DNA of 64,000 nt. Origin: Pseudoponticoccus marisrubri. GTDB lineage: Bacteria > Pseudomonadota > Alphaproteobacteria > Rhodobacterales > Rhodobacteraceae. The DNA lies in assembly GCF_001482405.1 (NCBI RefSeq), contig NZ_LPXO01000004.1, positions 124,001 to 188,000 on the forward strand, read 5' to 3'. Below, one piece after another: positions 8,300 through 18,860 of the stretch; within the stretch, counting starts at the first letter, position 1; each line of letters starts with the position of its first letter. Both the position numbers and the translations under genes were made by a program. A model generated the notes under the pieces. That model searched no databases. It was not told the DNA's origin and saw only the letters and a program-made list of their open reading frames with translations.

Positions 8300-8377
8300 G
8301 GCGCGGCCAGCGCTTGCCGTGCGCCCAAGATCGGGGCAGCATGTCGCGTAGATCTGGTTGATGAATTACGGTTTCCC

Positions 8378-8932
8378 ATGGGTTCTTTTCTGACGCGGTA
8401 TTCTTCCGCTCTGCTCCCCGTTTGGTTCTGCTGGCTGTTCCAAGGCGTCGCATGGGCGCAGGAGCGCCCGGTGTTTCTCGATCCGAACTGGCACTTCGTT
8501 CAACGCGACATGCTGTTCGAGATCCGTAAATATGACGAGGTCACCAACGGCTGCTGGCGGAACACGCAGACCTCGGTGGACCGGGTGAGCCTCGAACTCG
8601 TGCGCAGCCAGGCCTCGATCGTCGAAGTTCAGTTGCGCGCGGCAACCGTTGTCATCACGGCGCTGGGCTACGAGATCAATTCCACCAACTGTGCCGTGAC
8701 GGTCCGCACCGAGGTCTACGCGCCGCACCGGGTGGATGCCTCGGTCGACGGCTATCCGATCACCGCCGTCTTTCCATCCTTGCTGTGGGAGCAGACGGCC
8801 ATCCTGACGGGCCCCAAGCGCACGATGAGTGGACGGGTCGCGGAGACCCATACCAAGCATATCCGCAAGTTCCTGATAGAGCTCAGCCAGAAGGCACGGG
8901 AGTTGCGGACGACCGCACTTGGCACCCGCTGA
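8378..8932 (+). CDS. Secreted protein of unknown function
   Basis: This 184-residue protein begins MGSFLTRYSS and has a signal peptide ending at about residue 27 (AWA-QE). The mature part is a mixed alpha/beta sequence with two cysteines (NGCWRN and NCAVTV) and no recognised motif. It ends 3 bases before the stop of the convergent parE gene. The upstream ribosome site is weak, and in-frame codons upstream are open, but the signal peptide fixes the start. Confidence 0.6.
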   Translation: MGSFLTRYSSALLPVWFCWLFQGVAWAQERPVFLDPNWHFVQRDMLFEIRKYDEVTNGCWRNTQTSVDRVSLELVRSQASIVEVQLRAATVVITALGYEINSTNCAVTVRTEVYAPHRVDASVDGYPITAVFPSLLWEQTAILTGPKRTMSGRVAETHTKHIRKFLIELSQKARELRTTALGTR

Positions 8933-8935
8933 GGC

Positions 8936-10894
<1,959 letters not shown>

Positions 10895-11012
10895 GGGTGG
10901 GTGCTCGGTTTGTTCTTGGTTGACCGTCAGTATGACAGAGCCACCCGATGGTGCAAGCCATGAGCCCGACGCGGCCGCGCCGGGGTGGTTCGACGGCCGT
11001 CAAAGTGCCTCC

Positions 11013-11059
11013 GCAAATTCCGTGTACGGAATTTGCAAATTTCATCCGATGAAATTTGC
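11013..11059. repeat. Tandem pair of perfect palindromes
   Basis: GCAAATTCCG (11013-11022) pairs perfectly with 11027-11036 around TGTA. Sharing the GC at 11035-11036, a second palindrome has GCAAATTTCAT (11035-11045) pairing with 11049-11059 around CCG. The pair lies just past the flavin reductase stop and upstream of parE. I recall near-identical AAATTCCG/AAATTTCAT palindromes between genes in other Rhodobacteraceae. It could act as terminator for the flavin reductase gene or as a mobile intergenic repeat. Confidence 0.75.
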
Positions 11060-11063
11060 CGCC

Positions 11064-11669
11064 TCATTCCCCCGGGCGTTTGAGGGAGAACTTCTCGCGC
11101 ACGACCGTGTAGTCGCGGTAGCCCATGCGGGAGAGGGGGTTGAAGCGCAGCACGTCGAACATCCCGTCCACGAGGCAGTCGTCGCGCATGTGCACGCCCG
11201 TCACCTCGCCCAGCACCAGGAAGTTGGCCGCGCCTTCCAGCGGCACGATCTGCGTCAGCCGGCATTCCAGGTTGGCGGGCGCGTTCGCCACGCGGGCGCA
11301 GTCGATCGTCTCGCAGGCGGCCTTCTCGATGTCGGCCAGGTCGAACTCGTCCACGTCCCTGTCCCAGGATCCCGAGGTCGTGTTCATCGCGTCGCGCATC
11401 GCGTATTCCACGATGTTTACGCAAAACACGCCCGTCTCGCGGATCTGCGCGACGCTGTCCTTGGTGTCGCCGCGGTCCGGCTTGGCCGAGGTCGAGGCGA
11501 ACATCACCTGCGGCGGCACATAGGCGACCGCGTTGAAGAAGGAATAGGGCGCGAGATTGTCATGCCCGTCACTGCCCCGTGACGAGATCCAGCCGATCGG
11601 GCGCGGCGTGACGATGGCGTTGAACGGGTTGTGGGGCAGGCCGTGGCCGTTCTCGGGGCGGTAGAACAT
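11064..11669 (-). CDS. Flavin reductase-like FMN-binding protein
   Basis: This 201-residue protein matches the flavin reductase (DIM6/NTAB-like) family: an N-terminal ITPRPIGWIS-type strand (IVTPRPIGWISSRG), the conserved NLAPYSFFNAV segment that packs on FMN, and a later NIVEYAMRD motif. Members bind FMN and either reduce flavins or act on small aromatic substrates; the substrate is unknown here. Monocistronic, divergent from the GNAT gene. Confidence 0.85.
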   Translation of the reverse strand: MFYRPENGHGLPHNPFNAIVTPRPIGWISSRGSDGHDNLAPYSFFNAVAYVPPQVMFASTSAKPDRGDTKDSVAQIRETGVFCVNIVEYAMRDAMNTTSGSWDRDVDEFDLADIEKAACETIDCARVANAPANLECRLTQIVPLEGAANFLVLGEVTGVHMRDDCLVDGMFDVLRFNPLSRMGYRDYTVVREKFSLKRPGE

Positions 11670-11704
11670 CGGGTCTTTCTCCGGTTTGCGCAGGCGTTTG
11701 CCGC

Positions 11705-12229
11705 GTGATAGGCGAAGCGGCGCGAATTTGCACGGGGGCGCAACTGTTCACGCTTGCACAGGAAACTGGCGCGGACTGGTGGGAGGTCGAGGCGCTGTTC
11801 GACACCGCCTTCGCGCCGGGGCGCGGCGCGCTGTCCTCGTACCGCCTGCGCGAGGGCGTGGCGCCTGTTGCCGCGCTCTGCCGCGTGGCGCGCGATTCCG
11901 AGGGCATCCTGGGCGGAGCGATCCGGTTCTGGCCGGTCTGCGTGGGCCCGCATCCAACGCTGCTTCTGGGGCCCGTGGCGGTGCACCCCACGGCACAGGG
12001 CGAGGGGCTGGGCGCCGCGCTGATCCGGGACACGCTGGCCCGCGCCGCCGAACTGGGCCATGCGCGCGTGCTGCTGGTGGGCGATGCACCCTATTACGCG
12101 CGGTTCGGCTTCCACCGGCTGGAGGGGGTCGAGATGCCGCCGCCGACCAATCCCGACCGCATCCTCGGGGCCGCTTTGCGTCCCGGGGCATGGGACGGTG
12201 TCACGGGGGTCGTGGCGCGGGCGGCTTGA
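11705..12229 (+). CDS. GNAT family N-acetyltransferase
   Basis: This 174-residue protein carries the acetyl-CoA-binding motif of GNAT enzymes in LLLGPVAVHPTAQGEGLGAALI, with the Q/R-x2-G-x-G/A loop, followed by the YYARFGF motif common in YhbS-type acetyltransferases. The substrate is unknown. The start is GTG at 11705; the ribosome site is weak, but no better in-frame start precedes the conserved ADWWEVEALFD region. It is separated by about 50 bp from the EcsC gene. Confidence 0.85.
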   Translation: MIGEAARICTGAQLFTLAQETGADWWEVEALFDTAFAPGRGALSSYRLREGVAPVAALCRVARDSEGILGGAIRFWPVCVGPHPTLLLGPVAVHPTAQGEGLGAALIRDTLARAAELGHARVLLVGDAPYYARFGFHRLEGVEMPPPTNPDRILGAALRPGAWDGVTGVVARAA

Positions 12230-12281
12230 AGCCATGCACCCGGGGACACATCTTTCCTCAAGGCCACCCGGAGGACACGCG

Positions 12282-13040
12282 ATGACCCAGACCACCCTGC
12301 CCACTGCCTCGCTCGATGCCGAGATCGCGGCGCTCGGCGCGCGGCACCAGGCAGCGCACAATGTCGGGATGCAGGTTCTGAACCTGGTCGGCAGCCAGGC
12401 CGAGAACCTGCTGGAGCGCCTGCCCGACAGCGTCAAGGACCGGCTGGAAGAGACCACGCGCGGCGCGCTGGAACTGGCCTTCCGCGCGGCGCGCCAGTCG
12501 CGCGGCGTGGTGCCGGACCAGAAGGGCTGGCTGAACACCGCGGTTGCCACGGCGATGGGGGCGGCCGGCGGGGCCGGGGGGCTGCCCTCGGCGCTGGCCG
12601 AGCTGCCGGTGACCACCACGGTGCTGTTCCGCGCCATCCAGGGCATCGCCACTGAATACGGCTATGACCCGGCCGATCCGCAGATCGCCAAGGAATGCCT
12701 GACCGTCTTCGCCTCGGCCGGCCCGCTCAGCCAGGATGACGGGGCCGAGCTGGCCTTCCTGTCGGCGCGTGTCACGTTGACCGGGTCCACGGTGCACGGG
12801 GTGATCGCCAAGGTGGTGCCGCGCCTGTCCACCGTCTTGGGGCAGAAACTGGCCGCGCAGACCGTGCCTGTGATCGGCGCCGCGGCGGGGGCGGCCACCA
12901 ACTATGCCTATACCAGCTATTACCAGCAGATGGCGCATGTGCATTTCGGCCTGATGGCGCTGGCCGAGCGGACGGGCCGGCCGCGCGCCGCGCTGGTCGA
13001 GGACCTTCGCGCGGCTTTGAAACAAAACCATTTCAATTAA
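12282..13040 (+). CDS. EcsC family protein
   Basis: This 252-residue protein aligns by eye to the EcsC family: an N-terminal helical region, a Gly/Ala-rich central segment (AMGAAGGAGGLPSALAELPVTTTVLFRAIQGIA), and a C-terminal IGAAAGAATNYAYTSYYQ stretch. The two hydrophobic Gly-rich segments suggest membrane association. In Bacillus, EcsC accompanies an ABC exporter; the function in proteobacteria is unclear and no transporter is adjacent here. GGAGGA sits before the ATG. Confidence 0.85.
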   Translation: MTQTTLPTASLDAEIAALGARHQAAHNVGMQVLNLVGSQAENLLERLPDSVKDRLEETTRGALELAFRAARQSRGVVPDQKGWLNTAVATAMGAAGGAGGLPSALAELPVTTTVLFRAIQGIATEYGYDPADPQIAKECLTVFASAGPLSQDDGAELAFLSARVTLTGSTVHGVIAKVVPRLSTVLGQKLAAQTVPVIGAAAGAATNYAYTSYYQQMAHVHFGLMALAERTGRPRAALVEDLRAALKQNHFN

Positions 13041-13248
13041 CCGCGGCTTAGGGCGAATCCCCTAGACAGGATCCCGGAACGGGCGGAAGCCCCGTCAACG
13101 GAAACCGGACCCGCCCGGATGTCGGAGACGACGCGCCTCGAACGGGCGCAGATGGGCGGGACACCCGGGAACAGGTGCGCAGAAGGTGCACCGGAATGCC
13201 TCTGGCCAGAACGGCGGGGGCCTTGGAACTGATCGCCATGGACCTTGT
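13041..13248 (+). ncRNA. Candidate small RNA or long 3' UTR ending at the 13249 terminator
   Basis: This 208-base gap has no convincing gene, yet it ends in a textbook terminator on the plus strand. The terminator is too far from the EcsC stop to be a typical gene-end structure, so a separate short transcript or a processed 3'-UTR RNA is possible. A weak palindrome (TTAGGG...CCCTAG) lies near 13048-13066. I could not match it to 6S, SRP, RNase P or tmRNA. Confidence 0.25.
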
Positions 13249-13284
13249 CCCGGCCGCGGCTGATTGCCGTGGCCGGGTTTTTTT
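13249..13284 (+). terminator. Strong Rho-independent terminator
   Basis: CCCGGCCGCGGC (13249-13260) pairs with GCCGTGGCCGGG (13266-13277), giving a 12-bp stem with one G-U pair and a TGATT loop, followed by seven T. It terminates plus-strand transcription coming from the EcsC gene or from a small RNA in the gap. Confidence 0.9.
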
Positions 13285-13303
13285 GCGGGCCATCCTGCCC
13301 GGA

Positions 13304-14122
13304 TCAGGCGGCGCTGTCGGTGCCGTCCAGCTGCTCGAGGCCCGGGCGCGGCACGCGGGACAGGATGCGGGCGACCTCGGCGCGGCATGCCTCGCCCGAC
13401 CAGCCCTCGGGGTAGAACTCGCGCGGCACCTCGGGATGTTTCAGCACCAGCCGGCGCCAGTTATGCACCACCAGCATGCGCAAGGTCGCGGCCTCCAGCG
13501 GCGCCAGCACGGGCGCGGGGCCAAGGCTCTCGGCCACTTCGCGCAGCGCGTCGTGCAGCCGGTCATAGGCGGCGCGCAGATCGGCAGGGAAGACGCGCTC
13601 GCGCGCCCAGTCGGGCACCCCGAACCGCGCGGTGTCGAAGGACAGCAGGTCGGCGCAGCCCTCGGGCACGGGGCCCGGGCCCAGCGCGGCCTGCGGCGAG
13701 ACCGAGATGTAGTCGCCGGTCAGCAGCACCGCGTCCAGCGCCTCGCGGGCGGCCTCCTCGCCGCCGGCGATCAGCACGTGCCAGCGGGCGGGCGGGTCGA
13801 TTCGCTCGGCATAGATGCGCGGCGTCGCCTCGGCGCTGAGCGCGCGGCCGAAGGCGGTCAGCCGGTGATGGCTGAGCCGCCCGACCCGGGCGCTCTCGAT
13901 CCAGCCATCCTTGCGCAAGCGGTGCAGCGCCACGCGCTGCGCCTCGGGCTTGATGCCGGCCAGCTCGGTGATCCGCGACAGCACGGCGCCCGAGATCGTG
14001 TCGCCGGGCGCCTGGGCCAGGTCGCCGAAGATCGTGATGATCACCGACCAGACCCGCGGCTGGCGCGGCCCGGCCAGCGCCGCGGCGCAGGCGGAAAAGA
14101 CGGGGGAGGTCTCGCTGTGCAT
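13304..14122 (-). CDS. paaX: PaaX family transcriptional repressor
   Basis: This 272-residue protein has an N-terminal winged helix (RVWSVIITIFGD...ALHRLRKDGWIESARVGR), the PaaX-type central domain and the C-terminal segment RMLVVHNWRRLVLKHPEVPREFYPEGW, which is typical of PaaX. In E. coli PaaX represses phenylacetate genes and is released by phenylacetyl-CoA. Here it lies 50 bp downstream of paaZ on the same strand, so it may be co-transcribed with it. The TetR regulator at 18861 is a second candidate controller of the same pathway. Confidence 0.9.
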   Translation of the reverse strand: MHSETSPVFSACAAALAGPRQPRVWSVIITIFGDLAQAPGDTISGAVLSRITELAGIKPEAQRVALHRLRKDGWIESARVGRLSHHRLTAFGRALSAEATPRIYAERIDPPARWHVLIAGGEEAAREALDAVLLTGDYISVSPQAALGPGPVPEGCADLLSFDTARFGVPDWARERVFPADLRAAYDRLHDALREVAESLGPAPVLAPLEAATLRMLVVHNWRRLVLKHPEVPREFYPEGWSGEACRAEVARILSRVPRPGLEQLDGTDSAA

Positions 14123-14172
14123 GTCTCCTTTTAGAAAAGAGGCGCGCCCGGCACCATCCCCCGCGTGGCCGA

Positions 14173-16203
14173 CTAGTAGGCGTTCATGGTCAGCAGCTCG
14201 TATTCCGCGACCTGCGCGTCGTCCTGGTTGGTCAGGGTCACGTGCCAGCGCACCTCGCCATATTCCTCGGTGCGGCCGGTCTTGGCCTTGACGGTCAGGC
14301 GCACCTTGACGCGGTCGCCCGGCACGACCGGCTGCATGAAGCGCAGCCCGTCCAGCCCGGTATTGGCCAGCACCGGCCCCTCGTCCGGCATCACGAACTG
14401 GCCCGCGGCGAAGGAGAGCAGCAGGTAGCCATGCGCCACCCGGCCGGGGAAGAACGGGTTCCGGGCCGCGGCCTCCTCGTCCATGTGGGCATAGAAGGTG
14501 TCGCCGGTGAACTCGGCGAAATGCTCGATATCCTCCAGCGTGACCTCGCGCGGCTCGGTATGCAGCGTCTCGCCGATCTGCAGCTCGCCGAAGCGGCGGG
14601 TGAAGGGATGCGCGGGCGCGGGGATCTCGGTCGCGCCGGGCACCCAGCGATTGCCGATGGCCGAGAGCATGTCGGGGCTGCCCTGGATCGCGGTGCGCTG
14701 CATGTAATGCATCACGCCGCGCACGCCGCCCAGCTCCTCGCCGCCGCCGGCCCGGCCGGGGCCGCCATGCACCATGTGGGGCAGGGGAGAGCCGTGGCCG
14801 GTGCTTTCCTTCATCGACACGCGGTCATTGATGTAGATCCGCCCGTGATAGGCGCCCGACCCGATCGCCACGTGGCGCGCGACCTCGGGGTCATGGGTGA
14901 TGACCGAGGCGACGAGGCTGCCCTCGCCGCGATTGGCCAGCGCGACGGCGTGGTCGAGATCGCGGTAGCCCAGCACGGTCGAGACCGGGCCGAAGGCCTC
15001 GGTGTCATGGACGCGCAGCGCGCTGTCGGGATCGGCGCAGTGGAACAACATGGGCGGCAGGAAGGCGCCCTTCTCGGCATCGGCGCCCTGTACCTCGAAG
15101 GCGTCGGGGTCACCGAAGACGCGGGTCGCCTCCTGCCCGAGGATGGCAGCCTTTTCCAGCACGTCGCGGCGCTGCGCGTCCGAGACCAGCGCGCCCATGC
15201 GCGTCGCCTCGTTGCGGGGATCACCGATCACCGTCTTGCCCAGCCGGGCCGAGAGCGCTTCGATCAGGTCGCCGGTGCGCTCGGCCGGGGCGATGACGCG
15301 GCGAATCGCCGTGCATTTCTGCCCCGCCTTGGCGGTCATCTCGCGGCAGACCTCCTTGACGAAAAGGTCGAATTCCGGCGTGCCGGGCACCGAGTCGGGG
15401 CCGAGGATCGAGGCGTTCAGGCTGTCCTGCTCGGCCACGAAGCGCACCGAGCGTTCCATCAGCAGGCGATTCGAGCGCAGCTTGAGCGCGGTGTCGGCCG
15501 AGCCGGTAAAGCTGACCACGTCCTGGCAGCCCAGGTGGTCCAGCATGTCGCCAAGCCCCCCGGTCACCAGTTGCAGCGCGCCCTCGGGCAGCAGGCCGCT
15601 CTCCAGCATCAGCCGCACGCAGGCCTCGGTCACGTAGCAGCTGGCCGTGGCCGGCTTGACGATGGCCGGCACGCCCGCCAGCAGGGTGGGGGCCAGCTTT
15701 TCCAGCATGCCCCAGACGGGGAAGTTGAAGGCGTTGATGTGCACAGCCACCCCCTGCAGCGGCGTGCAGATATGCTGGCCGAGGAACTGCCCGGTGCGGC
15801 CCAGCTGCTCGACCCCGCCATCGAGATAGACATGCCCGTCCGGCATCTCGCGCCGGCCCTTGGAGGCGATGACGAACATCGTGCCGATGCCGCCGTCGAT
15901 GTCGATCAGGTTGTCGGCCTGCGTCGCGCCGGTGTCGAAGGACAGGTCATACATCGCCTGCCGGTTCTGGTGCAGATGCGTGGCCAGCGCCTTGAGCATC
16001 TTGGCACGCTGGTGGAACGTCATCTGCCGCAGCGCCGGGCCGCCTGTGTCGCGGGCAAAGCCCAGCATGGCCTGCACGTCCAGCGCGTCGTTGCCGGCGG
16101 TGGCGATCACCTCGCCGGTGATGGCGCTGGCGATCTGCCGTGCGCCGGCCCCCGGTGCCAGCCACTGGCCCGCGGCGAAACTGTGGATCTGTTGAACACT
16201 CAT
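14173..16203 (-). CDS. paaZ: Bifunctional oxepin-CoA hydrolase / semialdehyde dehydrogenase PaaZ
   Basis: This 676-residue fusion has an aldehyde dehydrogenase domain (about 1-520) with Glu258 in AEQDS and catalytic Cys297 in [10 protein letters not shown], and a C-terminal MaoC hot-dog hydratase domain (about 535-676) with FGELQIGE and the ArgVAHGYL segment. PaaZ opens the oxepin-CoA ring and oxidises the resulting semialdehyde to 3-oxo-5,6-dehydrosuberyl-CoA. It is divergent from paaG, with a shared 114-bp promoter region holding a candidate TetR operator. The ring epoxidase paaABCDE is not in the window. Confidence 0.95.
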   Translation of the reverse strand: MSVQQIHSFAAGQWLAPGAGARQIASAITGEVIATAGNDALDVQAMLGFARDTGGPALRQMTFHQRAKMLKALATHLHQNRQAMYDLSFDTGATQADNLIDIDGGIGTMFVIASKGRREMPDGHVYLDGGVEQLGRTGQFLGQHICTPLQGVAVHINAFNFPVWGMLEKLAPTLLAGVPAIVKPATASCYVTEACVRLMLESGLLPEGALQLVTGGLGDMLDHLGCQDVVSFTGSADTALKLRSNRLLMERSVRFVAEQDSLNASILGPDSVPGTPEFDLFVKEVCREMTAKAGQKCTAIRRVIAPAERTGDLIEALSARLGKTVIGDPRNEATRMGALVSDAQRRDVLEKAAILGQEATRVFGDPDAFEVQGADAEKGAFLPPMLFHCADPDSALRVHDTEAFGPVSTVLGYRDLDHAVALANRGEGSLVASVITHDPEVARHVAIGSGAYHGRIYINDRVSMKESTGHGSPLPHMVHGGPGRAGGGEELGGVRGVMHYMQRTAIQGSPDMLSAIGNRWVPGATEIPAPAHPFTRRFGELQIGETLHTEPREVTLEDIEHFAEFTGDTFYAHMDEEAAARNPFFPGRVAHGYLLLSFAAGQFVMPDEGPVLANTGLDGLRFMQPVVPGDRVKVRLTVKAKTGRTEEYGEVRWHVTLTNQDDAQVAEYELLTMNAY

Positions 16204-16261
16204 GCGCTCTCCCCCCGATTGGCAATCTTCCGGCCGCTGTGGCCGCCTGCATTAATAATTG

Positions 16262-16271
16262 ACCGTCCGGT
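16262..16271. promoter_or_regulatory. Candidate TetR (PaaR-type) operator in paaZ-paaG promoter
   Basis: ACCGTCCGGT, a perfect ACCG/CGGT inverted repeat flanked by partly symmetrical A/T-rich arms (AATTG on the left, TGGTTT on the right), sits between the divergent paaZ and paaG starts. TetR regulators of acyl-CoA and phenylacetate genes often bind such ACCG-N2-CGGT cores. The tetR gene that closes the paaG operon is the natural candidate binder; this link is inference. Confidence 0.5.
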
Positions 16272-16317
16272 TGGTTTATGCAAGTTTAATCTTGGTTTGA
16301 GGAGGAGAGCCGCAGCG

Positions 16318-17109
16318 ATGACCGACACGATTCTGGTGCAGGATCACGGGACCTGGACCGAGATCACGCTCAACCGGCCGGACCGGCTGAACAGCTTCAA
16401 CGACGAGATGCACCTTGCGCTGCGGGCGGCGATCGAGGCGGCGCGCGAGGGCGGGGCGCGGGCGATCCTGCTGACCGGTGCCGGGCGCGGCTTCTGCGCG
16501 GGGCAGGACCTGGGCGACCGGGACCCGTCCAAGATGGACGGCCCGCCGGACCTGAGCCGCGCCCTGACCGAGTTCTACAACCCGCTGGTTCGGTTGATCC
16601 GCGGCCTCGATTTCCCGGTGGTCTGCGCGGTGAACGGCGTGGCGGCGGGGGCGGGGGCCAACGTGGCCTTCGGCAGCGACATCGTGCTGGCCGCGGAAAG
16701 CGCGAAGTTCATCCAGTCCTTCGCCAAGGTCGGGCTGGGCCCGGATGCCGGCGGCTCCTACCACCTGACACGGCTGCTGGGCGAGGCGCGCGCCAAGGCG
16801 CTGGCCCTGACGGCCGAGCCGCTGCCCGCAACGACCGCCGCCGAATGGGGCCTGATCTGGAAGGCGCTGCCCGATGATGCGCTGATGGACGAGGCCCGCG
16901 CCCTGACCGCGCGGCTGGCCGAGGGGCCGACGCTGGGGCTGGGCCGGATCAAGCACCTGATCCACGCCGCCGCGACAAACGATCTGGATACGCAGCTGGA
17001 CGAAGAGGCGCGCTCGCAGAAGATCTGCGGCGAGAGCCCGGATTACGCCGAGGGCGTCAGCGCCTTTCTGAACAAGCGCGCGCCGCGCTTCACGGGGCGC
17101 AAGCCATGA
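16318..17109 (+). CDS. paaG: 2-(1,2-epoxyphenyl)acetyl-CoA isomerase
   Basis: This 263-residue crotonase-fold protein has the acyl-CoA oxyanion-hole segments LLTGAGRGFCAGQDL and VNGVAAGAGANVA, and the DAGGSYHLTRLLG segment that carries the catalytic Asp in PaaG. It converts the ring epoxide of phenylacetyl-CoA to the oxepin for PaaZ. GAGGAGAG precedes the ATG at 16318. It leads the plus-strand operon paaG-paaI-paaK-tetR and overlaps paaI by 4 bp. Confidence 0.92.
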   Translation: MTDTILVQDHGTWTEITLNRPDRLNSFNDEMHLALRAAIEAAREGGARAILLTGAGRGFCAGQDLGDRDPSKMDGPPDLSRALTEFYNPLVRLIRGLDFPVVCAVNGVAAGAGANVAFGSDIVLAAESAKFIQSFAKVGLGPDAGGSYHLTRLLGEARAKALALTAEPLPATTAAEWGLIWKALPDDALMDEARALTARLAEGPTLGLGRIKHLIHAAATNDLDTQLDEEARSQKICGESPDYAEGVSAFLNKRAPRFTGRKP

Positions 17110-17534
17110 CCCCGAAGGAGCGCGCCGAGCGCAGCGCAGCGGCCATGTGGGACAGCGACGGCGCCTCGCAATGGCTGGGGATGGAGCTGGTCTCGGTCGA
17201 CGAGGGGCAGGCCGAACTGCGCCTGACCGTGCAGCGCCACCATGCCAACGGTCACGGGGTCTGCCATGGTGGCATCACCTTCGCGCTGGCCGACAGTGCC
17301 TTTGCCTTTGCCTGCAACAGCCGCAACCGCTCGACGCTCGCCCAGCACAACCTGATCAGCTACCTCGCGCCGGGGCAGGTGGGCGACGTGCTGACCGCGA
17401 CCGCGCGCGAGGTCTCGCTGACCGGGCGCAGCGGCATCTACGACGTGACAGTGACCAACCAGGACGGCCGCGCGATCGCCGAGTTCCGGGGCTTTTCCCG
17501 GCAGATCCAGGGCCAGCTTTTCGACGAGACGTGA
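17106..17534 (+). CDS. paaI: Hydroxyphenylacetyl-CoA thioesterase PaaI
   Basis: This 142-residue hot-dog thioesterase contains HHANGHGVCHGGITFALADSAFAFACN, where the HGG(I/M)xFxLAD pattern carries the catalytic Asp and the CoA-binding glycines of the PaaI family. It releases stalled acyl-CoA intermediates of the phenylacetate pathway. It starts inside the end of paaG (ATGA overlap) and is 12 bp ahead of paaK. Confidence 0.93.
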   Translation: MTPKERAERSAAAMWDSDGASQWLGMELVSVDEGQAELRLTVQRHHANGHGVCHGGITFALADSAFAFACNSRNRSTLAQHNLISYLAPGQVGDVLTATAREVSLTGRSGIYDVTVTNQDGRAIAEFRGFSRQIQGQLFDET

Positions 17535-17546
17535 GGGGAGGACATC

Positions 17547-18857
17547 ATGAAAGACCTGACACCGCAGGCCGGGGACCTTGAGCCGATCGAGACCGCCTCG
17601 ATCGACGAGATCCGCGCGCTGCAGCTGGACCGGCTGAAATGGTCGCTGCGCCATGCCTATGACAACGTGCCGATGTATCGCGAGCGCTTCGAGGCCGCCG
17701 GCGTGCATCCCGACGACGTGACCAGCCTGGCGGACCTGGCGAAATTCCCCTTCACCTACAAGAACGACCTGCGCGACCACTACCCGTTCGGCCTGTTCGC
17801 GGTGCCGCGCGATCAGATCCTGCGGGTGCATGCCTCCTCCGGCACCACCGGCAAGCCGACCGTGGTGGGCTATACCAAGGGCGATATCGACATGTGGGCC
17901 GACATGCTGGCGCGCAGCCTGCGCGCCTCGGGCCTGCGCGCCGGCGACATGGTGCACAATGCCTATGGCTACGGGCTGTTCACCGGCGGGCTGGGCGCGC
18001 ATTACGGGATCGAGCGGCTGGGCGCCACGGTGGTGCCCATGGGCGGCGGGCAGACCGAGAAGCAGGTCGGGCTGATCACCGATTTCAAGCCCGACGGCAT
18101 CATGGTCACGCCCTCCTACATGCTCAACATCCTCGAGCAGTTCCACAAGCAGGGGCTCGACCCGCGCGCGTGCTCGCTCAAGGTGGGGGTGTTCGGCGCC
18201 GAGCCCTGGACCGATGCCATGCGCCGCGAGATCGAGGCCGCTTTCGACATGCATGCGGTGGACATCTACGGGCTATCCGAGATCATGGGCCCGGGCGTCG
18301 CCAATGAATGCGTCGAGACCAAGGACGGGCTGCATGTCTGGGAGGATCACTTCTATCCCGAGATCATCGACCCCGAGACCGGCGAGGTGCTGCCCGATGG
18401 CGAGATGGGCGAGCTGGTCTTCACCACGCTGACCAAGGAAGGCCTGCCGATGATCCGCTACCGCACGCGCGACCTGACGCGGCTCTTGCCGGGCACGGCG
18501 CGCTCGATGCGGCGGATGGAGAAGATCACCGGACGCTCGGACGACATGATCATCCTGCGCGGCGTCAACGTCTTCCCGACCCAGATCGAGGAACAGGTGC
18601 TGGCCACCGGCGGGCTGGCCAACCATTTCCAGATCGAGCTCTACCGCGCCGGGCGGCTGGACGCGATGCGGGTGCACGTGGAATGCGCGCCCGATTCGAC
18701 GGACGAGGCCTCCAAGACCGCGGCGGCACGCATGCTGACCAAGCGGATCAAGGACATCGTCGGCATCTCGACCGAGATCGACATCCGCGATCCCGGCGAG
18801 GTCGAGCGCAGCCAGGGCAAGGCCAAGCGCGTCGTCGACAACCGCCCCAAGGAGTGA
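17547..18857 (+). CDS. paaK: Phenylacetate-CoA ligase
   Basis: This 436-residue adenylate-forming enzyme has the ATP-binding P-loop SSGTTGKPTVVGYT, the GYGLFTGG and YGLSEIMGPGV motifs, and the C-terminal hinge GRSDDMIILRGVNVFP typical of PaaK. It activates phenylacetate with ATP and CoA as the first pathway step. Full-length for the family. Its last codons contain the AAGGAG ribosome site of the downstream tetR gene. Confidence 0.95.
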   Translation: MKDLTPQAGDLEPIETASIDEIRALQLDRLKWSLRHAYDNVPMYRERFEAAGVHPDDVTSLADLAKFPFTYKNDLRDHYPFGLFAVPRDQILRVHASSGTTGKPTVVGYTKGDIDMWADMLARSLRASGLRAGDMVHNAYGYGLFTGGLGAHYGIERLGATVVPMGGGQTEKQVGLITDFKPDGIMVTPSYMLNILEQFHKQGLDPRACSLKVGVFGAEPWTDAMRREIEAAFDMHAVDIYGLSEIMGPGVANECVETKDGLHVWEDHFYPEIIDPETGEVLPDGEMGELVFTTLTKEGLPMIRYRTRDLTRLLPGTARSMRRMEKITGRSDDMIILRGVNVFPTQIEEQVLATGGLANHFQIELYRAGRLDAMRVHVECAPDSTDEASKTAAARMLTKRIKDIVGISTEIDIRDPGEVERSQGKAKRVVDNRPKE

Positions 18858-18860
18858 CGC

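Noticed and set aside
13119-13232. 37-codon ORF in the gap before the terminator
   Set aside because: It lacks a ribosome site, its composition is not protein-like, and no family is recognisable; a non-coding RNA fits the gap better.
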